This document shows positions 58,500 to 64,000 of a DNA stretch of 64,000 nt, piece after piece; position 1 is the first letter of the stretch, and every line of letters begins with the position of its first letter. A program made the translations under genes and the position numbers. The stretch is taken from positions 80,192-144,191 of the forward strand of contig JAVBTR010000008.1 of assembly GCA_031556065.1 (NCBI GenBank), written 5' to 3'. This stretch comes from JAVBTR01 sp031556065. Lineage in GTDB: Bacteria > Bacillota > Clostridia > Christensenellales > Aristaeellaceae. Below the pieces are notes generated by a model, which was given only the letters and a program-made list of their open reading frames with translations, was not told where the DNA came from and searched no databases.

Positions 58500-59999
58500 A
58501 TGAAAAAAAATAGGGTTACAGCGCTGGCTATTGCGGTTTTGATGGTGGTTAGTATGCTGGCAGGCACAATGCAGGTTGCATTCGCCGAAAAGACTTACGA
58601 AATCGTGATGCAATGGCCTTCTATTGGGATGACACCCTTGGGAATGGAAGCTGTGGAAGCCGCTGCAAACGAAAGGCTTGCTGAAATTGGTTGCACGCTG
58701 GTGCTGGAACCGGTCAATGCGTTCAACCTGGCTAATGAAACGAGCCTAGCCGTTTCTTCTGGCGAAAAATTGGACATTTCTCTGAGTCTGTTTACCGGTA
58801 TAGGAGCGTTGGTAAGCAACGGCAGTCTACTTGAACTGGATGATTTGCTTGTGGAATATGGCCAGGATATTCTGGCTACCATGAGTGAAGCGCAATTGAC
58901 AGGCGGGCTTATGGGTGATCACATGTATGCTATTCCGATCAACTATGTTGACGGTAACGATATTGCGTTGAATTGCCGCAAGGACATTCTTGACAAGTAT
59001 AGCATCGAAATTGATTCTGAAAAATACTATACCTTTGACGAACTGGAAGAAATCTTTGCTACTATCAAAGCTGGTGAAGGAAGCTCCTTCTATATGGTAG
59101 CAGGCGGCTTGGAAAACAATATGCCATATGGCGCACTGTACAACTTCGATCCCCTTGGGCAAACCGAGGCTTCTGGCGTGTTGATGATTGACGGCAGCGG
59201 TTCTACCGATATCGTGAACATGTATGCTACGGATGAATATCGCGAGTTTGCAGATAGAATGTATCGTTGGAACCAAGCAGGGTATTTTTCTCCTGATGCT
59301 TCCACTACCAGCGATAGCTCTACCACGTTGATTTCTGCAGGTAATTACTTTGGTTGCTTCTCCAATTACTCTGGGACGAACACAAAAGCTGACTTTGCTA
59401 CTGAAACCGGTTATGAGTGCGTATCTATCCGCACCAAGAAGGCTGCTTGCATGTCCAGCAACTATACCAGCGTTCTGTGGAGCATTCCCGCTACCTCTGA
59501 AAATCCTCAAAAAGCAATGCAGTTCTTGAATATGCTCTATAAAGACAACGAGCTTACGAACCTGTTGCGTTACGGTATTGAAGATGTTTCCTACGTTGTG
59601 TTGGAAGATAACGGCACTGCCAAGTTGATTGATTTCCCCGAAGGTCAGAATGCCATGTCAGTTCCTTATTATCAGATATTTGGTGTTTACGGAAACCGAC
59701 TGGATTGGTATGTGCAGGTTCCTAATGCCATTACGATGAATGATGAACTTCGGGCTTTCAATGACACCATCACCGAAAGCTCCCCAGCGCTTGGTTATTC
59801 CTTTGACGTAGACAAGGTTTCTGCTAAATACTCTGCAGTTTCTGCTGTCGTGCAACAGTACACGGTCATTGTTGGTTGCGGTGCGATTGATCCGGCGCAG
59901 GAACTTCCTGAGTTCCTCAATGCACTTGAAAAAGCTGGAATCAATGAGGTAATCGCAGAAAACCAGAAACAGCTAAATGAATGGCTGGCAAGTAAATAA
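58500..59999 (+). CDS. Sugar ABC importer binding protein without lipobox
   Basis: A 499-residue extracellular solute-binding protein of the large LplA-type group: signal peptide MKKNRVTALAIAVLMVVSML to AFA (1-29), then ETSLAVSSGEKLDISLSLFT and a conserved late segment ATSENPQKAMQFLNMLYKD. No Cys is found in the signal region, so the protein would be released by signal peptidase I and not lipidated, which is uncommon for a Gram-positive binding protein. It could be held by the permeases or the wall. AAGGAGG precedes the ATG. A strong hairpin follows. Confidence 0.88.
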   Translation: MKKNRVTALAIAVLMVVSMLAGTMQVAFAEKTYEIVMQWPSIGMTPLGMEAVEAAANERLAEIGCTLVLEPVNAFNLANETSLAVSSGEKLDISLSLFTGIGALVSNGSLLELDDLLVEYGQDILATMSEAQLTGGLMGDHMYAIPINYVDGNDIALNCRKDILDKYSIEIDSEKYYTFDELEEIFATIKAGEGSSFYMVAGGLENNMPYGALYNFDPLGQTEASGVLMIDGSGSTDIVNMYATDEYREFADRMYRWNQAGYFSPDASTTSDSSTTLISAGNYFGCFSNYSGTNTKADFATETGYECVSIRTKKAACMSSNYTSVLWSIPATSENPQKAMQFLNMLYKDNELTNLLRYGIEDVSYVVLEDNGTAKLIDFPEGQNAMSVPYYQIFGVYGNRLDWYVQVPNAITMNDELRAFNDTITESSPALGYSFDVDKVSAKYSAVSAVVQQYTVIVGCGAIDPAQELPEFLNALEKAGINEVIAENQKQLNEWLASK

Positions 60000-60017
60000 A
60001 ATACCTTGTTATCGTTT

Positions 60018-60051
60018 GGAAAGCGCTGCGCTGAGCGGCGCTTTCCTTTTT
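60018..60051 (+). terminator. Strong attenuating terminator after the binding protein gene
   Basis: GGAAAGCGC and GCGCTTTCC form a perfect 9-bp stem followed by TTTTT. It lies between the binding protein and the permease genes and would give more receptor than permease mRNA, a common arrangement. Confidence 0.9.
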
Positions 60052-60195
60052 CAATAAAATCATCATTCAATACTGGTTTAATTTTCAAAAGCCAAGGTTT
60101 GATTTTTATGTAGCCAACTATGTGCTATTTTGATATCCTACAATTCAGAACAATAGTTATAATAACGGTGACTGATTGGAAAAGGAGTGGTTTTA

Positions 60196-61131
60196 GTGCA
60201 TGGAACATCCTTAGCAAGACCAAAGAAAAGATGGGATTGGAGACGATTCCTGCCGTTCTATGTTATGATGCTTCCTGGATTAGCATATCTAATCATCAAT
60301 AACTATATCCCCATGTTTGGCGTACTCATTGCCTTTAAAAAGATGAACTTCCAAAAAGGAATTTTGGGCAGCCCGTGGGTTGGACTCCTAAATTTTGAGT
60401 TTCTCTTTTCCTCATCGGATGCTTGGACGATTACCAGAAATACGATCATGTATAATGTTGCCAATATTGTTCTAGGAACGATCCTGGCATTTGGTATGGC
60501 CATCTTGCTCAACGAAGTGCGAAACAAAACAGCATCCAAAGCCTATCAGACGCTGGTGTTGCTTCCTTATCTAATGAGCTGGGTCGTGGTTGGTTATATC
60601 GCCTACGCTTTTCTTTCATCGGAATCCGGTATGTTTAACGGCATTCTTAGAAGTTTGGGTGCGGAGCCGATTTCCTGGTACAATGAAAAGAAATACTGGC
60701 CTTTTATTATTGTTTTCTTTAACCTCTGGAAGGGCATTGGCTATAGCATGGTCATATATTACGCAGGCATCGTAGGAATCAGTACGGATTATTACGAGGC
60801 TGCGACACTTGACGGTGCTTCCAAATGGAAGCAGATCGTTCACATCACAATTCCCTTGATGAAAACGACGGTTATTACGATGTTCATTCTGGGGCTGGGT
60901 AGTATCATGCGTTCGGATTTCGGCCTGTTCTATCAGCTGCCTCGCAACAGCGGCGCACTGTATGATGTAACAAGAACCTTGGATGTATATGTTTATAACG
61001 CATTGATGAAAAATAATGATTTCGGCATGGCCTCTGCTGCAGGATTCTACCAGTCAATTATTGGCTTTATTTTGATTGTTGTAGCTAACAAGGTGGTTGC
61101 AAAAGTCAGCGAAGAAAGTACATTATTCTGA
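60196..61131 (+). CDS. Sugar ABC importer permease (LplB/YteP type)
   Basis: A 311-residue integral membrane protein with six membrane segments, starting near FYVMMLPGLAYLIINNYIPM. The EAA loop EAATLDGASKWKQIVHITIP is present and the end reads KVVAKVSEESTLF, typical for this branch. The start is GTG at 60196 with AAAGGAG eight bases upstream; a GTG three codons earlier overlaps that site. It pairs with the next permease and the preceding binding protein. Confidence 0.92.
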   Translation: MHGTSLARPKKRWDWRRFLPFYVMMLPGLAYLIINNYIPMFGVLIAFKKMNFQKGILGSPWVGLLNFEFLFSSSDAWTITRNTIMYNVANIVLGTILAFGMAILLNEVRNKTASKAYQTLVLLPYLMSWVVVGYIAYAFLSSESGMFNGILRSLGAEPISWYNEKKYWPFIIVFFNLWKGIGYSMVIYYAGIVGISTDYYEAATLDGASKWKQIVHITIPLMKTTVITMFILGLGSIMRSDFGLFYQLPRNSGALYDVTRTLDVYVYNALMKNNDFGMASAAGFYQSIIGFILIVVANKVVAKVSEESTLF

Positions 61132-61147
61132 GGAAGGTGAAGATAAA

Positions 61148-62032
61148 ATGAAACAGAGTAAAAGTATGGCAATTGTTTCCCATACGGCGATGGTAATTTT
61201 CTCTGCGCTGGCATTGCTGCCATTTCTGTTGCTGATTATTGCCTCTTTAACGGATAATAACTGGGCGATTGCAAATGGTTTTACCTTTTTCCCCGGAAAA
61301 TGGAGTTTCGATGCATACAGATATCTACAAGGACAGGCGGCTACTATTGGTCGAGCTTATATAATGACGATTACCGTTACCGCAATTGGAACGGCGATCA
61401 GTGTGCTTATTACGACTATGTTTGCTTATAGTCTGTCGGATAACACGTTGCCGGGTAATAGAATTGTAAATTTTCTGGTTATATTTACCATGCTCTTCAA
61501 CGGCGGATTGGTGGCGACTTATTATACATATACCAATATCTTCCACATTAAGGATACTATCGGGGCGCTGATTTTACCCGGTCTTATGATGAATGCATTC
61601 AACATTATTTTGGTAAAAAATTATTTTCGTAGCAGCATTCCACCAGCATTAATTGAAGCGGCTCGAATTGATGGTGCTTCTGAATTTCGTATCTTCTTTA
61701 AGATTGTATTTCCACTGAGCAAGCCCATTATAGCGACGATAGGCTTAATGACTGGGTTGATGTATTGGAACGATTGGCAAAACGGACTGTATTATTTGAC
61801 ACAGCGAAAAGGTGGGAAATTATATACAATACAAATCGTGCTGAATACAGTAAACGAGAACATAACATTTCTATCCTCCAACTCGGGAACGGGCGCTGCA
61901 GTGGCATCCATGCCGTCTGCTACGGCGAGAATGGCTATTGCAGTAATTGGCATATTGCCTATTTTGATTATCTATCCCTTCTTCCGAAAATATTTTGTGA
62001 AAGGCATCGTGGTTGGCGGTGTGAAAGGGTAG
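61148..62032 (+). CDS. Sugar ABC importer permease (LplC/YtcP type)
   Basis: A 294-residue membrane protein with six segments. The EAA loop EAARIDGASEFRIFFKIVFP and the end FRKYFVKGIVVGGVKG are typical. The ATG at 61148 has GGAAGG upstream and lies 16 bases after the stop of the other permease. No ATPase gene follows, so the energy subunit is encoded elsewhere. Confidence 0.92.
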   Translation: MKQSKSMAIVSHTAMVIFSALALLPFLLLIIASLTDNNWAIANGFTFFPGKWSFDAYRYLQGQAATIGRAYIMTITVTAIGTAISVLITTMFAYSLSDNTLPGNRIVNFLVIFTMLFNGGLVATYYTYTNIFHIKDTIGALILPGLMMNAFNIILVKNYFRSSIPPALIEAARIDGASEFRIFFKIVFPLSKPIIATIGLMTGLMYWNDWQNGLYYLTQRKGGKLYTIQIVLNTVNENITFLSSNSGTGAAVASMPSATARMAIAVIGILPILIIYPFFRKYFVKGIVVGGVKG

Positions 62033-62106
62033 TTTGTACGGTTTTCACTCGTGATATCCAAGAGGGTTTCGCTTATGAATGCTTTTGCAGACAGATGATT
62101 ATTAGC

Positions 62107-62148
62107 GCAGCTCATCGTCATGTTTTGCAGGCGACGAGCTGCATTTTT
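62107..62148 (+). terminator. Terminator after the permease genes
   Basis: GCAGCTCATCG pairs with CGACGAGCTGC (one G-U) around a 14-nt loop and is followed by ATTTTT. It separates the importer genes from the GH2 gene, which may depend on readthrough or its own promoter. Confidence 0.75.
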
Positions 62149-62197
62149 GTTAATTAAGCAGTTCGATGTTCGCTGGTTGAATGGGGAGGAATAAGCC

Positions 62198-64000
62198 ATG
62201 AAAAGAAATAGTTTCAATGACGGCTGGAGGTTTTGCGAACTGGGGAAGGATAGGGCGGACATACAGCTTCCCCATGATGCAACCCAACTTCAGGGGCGTT
62301 CTGCCAATGCATCGTCTGGTTCGGGCGGAGCGTATTATTGTGCCGGGTCCTATGAATACACCAAAACCTTTGTTGTGCCACAAGAGTGGAAGGAGCAATA
62401 TGTTTCCTTGCTCTTTGAGGGTGTTTACCCCCAAGCAAAAGTAGTGCTCAATGGCCAAGAAATTGGTGGATGTGCTTATGGCTACTCACAGTTTGAGGTT
62501 GAATTGACAAATCTCAAATATGGTAGTAACAACAAAATATCCGTTTTCGTTGATAACAGTGAAACGCCGAACAGCCGATGGTATCAGGGAGCGGGCATCT
62601 ACCGCCCAGCATGGCTATTGCGGAGTAATACTGATCATATCCACTATGACGGCATTCGAGTTTCGACATTATCCTCAGATCCTGCAAAAATTCTGGTAGA
62701 AACGAAGTATACTGGTGTGGGACAGGTTTTTATTGAAATCTCAAAAGAAGGAATCATAATTGCTGAGGGAGAGGGAGCAAGCGTTGCACTATGTGTTCCT
62801 AATGCAATGTTGTGGGATGCGGAACGTCCAAATTTATACACCTGTAAAGCCATGCTAAAAGAAGGCGATATTGTTCTGGATGAAGCAGAAACCACATTTG
62901 GAATTCGTCAGCTTTCCTGGAGCAAAGATGGGTTTTTCGTCAATGGAAAAAAGACATTGCTCAAAGGTGGTTGTATCCATTCAGATAACGGCATCCTGGG
63001 TTCCCGTACCTACGCAGAGGCTGAATGGCGACGCATTCGTATTTTGAAAAAGTGGGGGTTCAACGCTATTCGATCTGCCCATAACCCTTTGTGCTATGCA
63101 ACGCTGGAAGCTTGCGATGTGCTGGGAATGTATGTGATGGATGAAACATGGGACATGTGGGATAATCACAAAAACCCATATGATTATGCGGGGCGTTTTC
63201 CCGGACATTGGCAATCAGATATAAAAGCAATGGTTTCTAAGGATTTTAACCACCCATCTGTTATTATGTACTCCATCGGAAACGAGTTAACCGAACCTGC
63301 AAAAACACAAGGTGTTCGACTGGCACAGAACATTGTCCAGTCTGTCAAAGCGCTTGACGATACGCGACCTGTGACGGCAGGGATCAACCTCAACATTCTT
63401 CTGATGGCGCAAAAAGGCACAAAGATTGATGATACCGTTGGGGATAAAGAGAAAGAAAAGACAATTAATAGTACGGCATTTAATGAAATGACGGCTGCAA
63501 TTGGTAGACAGATGATGGCACAGGCAGCAAGTGAAGCGGCAGATATAGCCACGACACCTGTTTTCGAACTGTTGGATATCGCCGGATATAACTACGCCCA
63601 GAGCCGTTATCAAAATGAGTCGATGCAACATCCGACCCGTGTCATCGTAGGTTCGGAAACTTTTTCGCAGGATATTGCAGAAAATTGGTATTTGGTACAA
63701 AAATATCCATGGGTTATCGGCGATTTCATGTGGACGGCATGGGACTATTTGGGAGAGGTTGGAATCGGGGGCTGGGTATCAGATTCAAAAGACATGTCCT
63801 TTGCAAAACCGTATCCATGGAAACTTGCAGATACTGGTGCGTTGGATATTCTAGGAAACGATAACGCACAAGCCGGTATGGCCGCAATTGTATGGGGAGC
63901 GAGAAGGGAACCCTATATTGCTGTTCGACCTTTTAGCAAAAATGGATCTCCATGGGCACATGCCATGTGGCGCGGCAGTAATGCAATCCCCTCATGGAGT
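62198..64000 (+). CDS. Family 2 glycoside hydrolase, truncated by the window end
   Basis: The first 601 codons of a GH2 enzyme that runs off the window. The N-terminal sugar-binding domain (FNDGWRF ... LPHDAT ... QGAGIYRPAWL) is followed by an Ig-like domain and the catalytic barrel with LLKGGCIHSDNG, IRSAHNPLC, the acid/base Glu363 in SIGNELTEP and the nucleophile Glu487 in IVGSETFS. No signal peptide. It differs from the GH2 in the mobile element (shorter N-terminal part, other loop sequences) and is not a recent copy of it. GGGGAGG lies before the ATG. It probably cleaves the sugar imported by the preceding transporter. Confidence 0.9.
   Translation, partial: MKRNSFNDGWRFCELGKDRADIQLPHDATQLQGRSANASSGSGGAYYCAGSYEYTKTFVVPQEWKEQYVSLLFEGVYPQAKVVLNGQEIGGCAYGYSQFEVELTNLKYGSNNKISVFVDNSETPNSRWYQGAGIYRPAWLLRSNTDHIHYDGIRVSTLSSDPAKILVETKYTGVGQVFIEISKEGIIIAEGEGASVALCVPNAMLWDAERPNLYTCKAMLKEGDIVLDEAETTFGIRQLSWSKDGFFVNGKKTLLKGGCIHSDNGILGSRTYAEAEWRRIRILKKWGFNAIRSAHNPLCYATLEACDVLGMYVMDETWDMWDNHKNPYDYAGRFPGHWQSDIKAMVSKDFNHPSVIMYSIGNELTEPAKTQGVRLAQNIVQSVKALDDTRPVTAGINLNILLMAQKGTKIDDTVGDKEKEKTINSTAFNEMTAAIGRQMMAQAASEAADIATTPVFELLDIAGYNYAQSRYQNESMQHPTRVIVGSETFSQDIAENWYLVQKYPWVIGDFMWTAWDYLGEVGIGGWVSDSKDMSFAKPYPWKLADTGALDILGNDNAQAGMAAIVWGARREPYIAVRPFSKNGSPWAHAMWRGSNAIPSWS

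Overview
The window looks like DNA from a gut-type member of the Clostridia (Bacillota). Ribosome binding sites are of the GGAGG type, the mobile genes belong to Tn1549 and Tn4451 families, and the sugar ABC importers and the YesM/YesN-type two-component pair are of the kind common in Clostridia. The species cannot be named from the sequence alone. No rRNA, tRNA or CRISPR array was seen.

Positions 1 to about 47,305 are a Tn1549/CTn-like integrative conjugative element (ICE) in the standard gene order: end of a replication initiator, C5 DNA methyltransferase, class B sortase, a 2,459-residue thioester/Cna-B adhesin, a DUF2971 cargo gene, PcfB, VirD4, then (after a break) two NlpC/P60 hydrolases, DUF4315, DUF4366, a toxin-antitoxin pair, topoisomerase III, a TTRAP-like protein and the start of an LtrC-like protein. 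The ICE is broken in at least three places. virD4 is split at 12,743 by a 23.8-kb element and again at about 37,102 by a second large serine recombinase. The rest of virD4 and the Maff2/TrbL/PrgI/VirB4 block expected next are absent. The LtrC-like gene is cut off near 47,305 and meets an anti-sigma gene that is cut from the other side.

The 23.8-kb element (12,744-36,565) is the most interesting part. The 9-bp sequence CCCAAGGGC lies at both ends, and removing one copy plus the insert restores the VirD4 frame (DPKG-SIAVECGK). Its left third is a Tn4451-like mobilisable transposon backbone: serine recombinase, TnpV, DUF6809, a ribbon-helix-helix protein, a DUF4143 ATPase, DUF3847, a hairpin-rich oriT-like region, a MobA/MobL relaxase and TnpW. 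The right two thirds, after an IS256-family copy, are a uronic-acid glycan catabolic locus, all on the minus strand: GH2, an AraC regulator, GH88 unsaturated glucuronyl hydrolase, a VOC protein, a discoidin-like protein, a PL8 lyase, a secreted repeat protein, an oligosaccharide ABC importer and GH1. Such elements usually carry antibiotic resistance genes; here the passenger is a complete sugar-import and lyase pathway.

From 47.3 kb on the DNA looks chromosomal or like another accessory region: a truncated anti-sigma with its sigma factor, a frameshifted SRAP (YedK-type) gene, a PHP/MFS pair with a divergent AraC regulator, bracketed by two copies of a ~66-bp hairpin repeat, and two short-chain dehydrogenases with a divergent TetR regulator and a long palindrome between them. 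The last block (55.9-64.0 kb) is a second glycan locus: YesM-type kinase, YesN-type regulator, a binding protein without a lipobox, a strong attenuator, two permeases and a GH2 enzyme running off the end. Neither locus shows an ATPase for its importer, so a shared MsmK-type ATPase elsewhere is likely.
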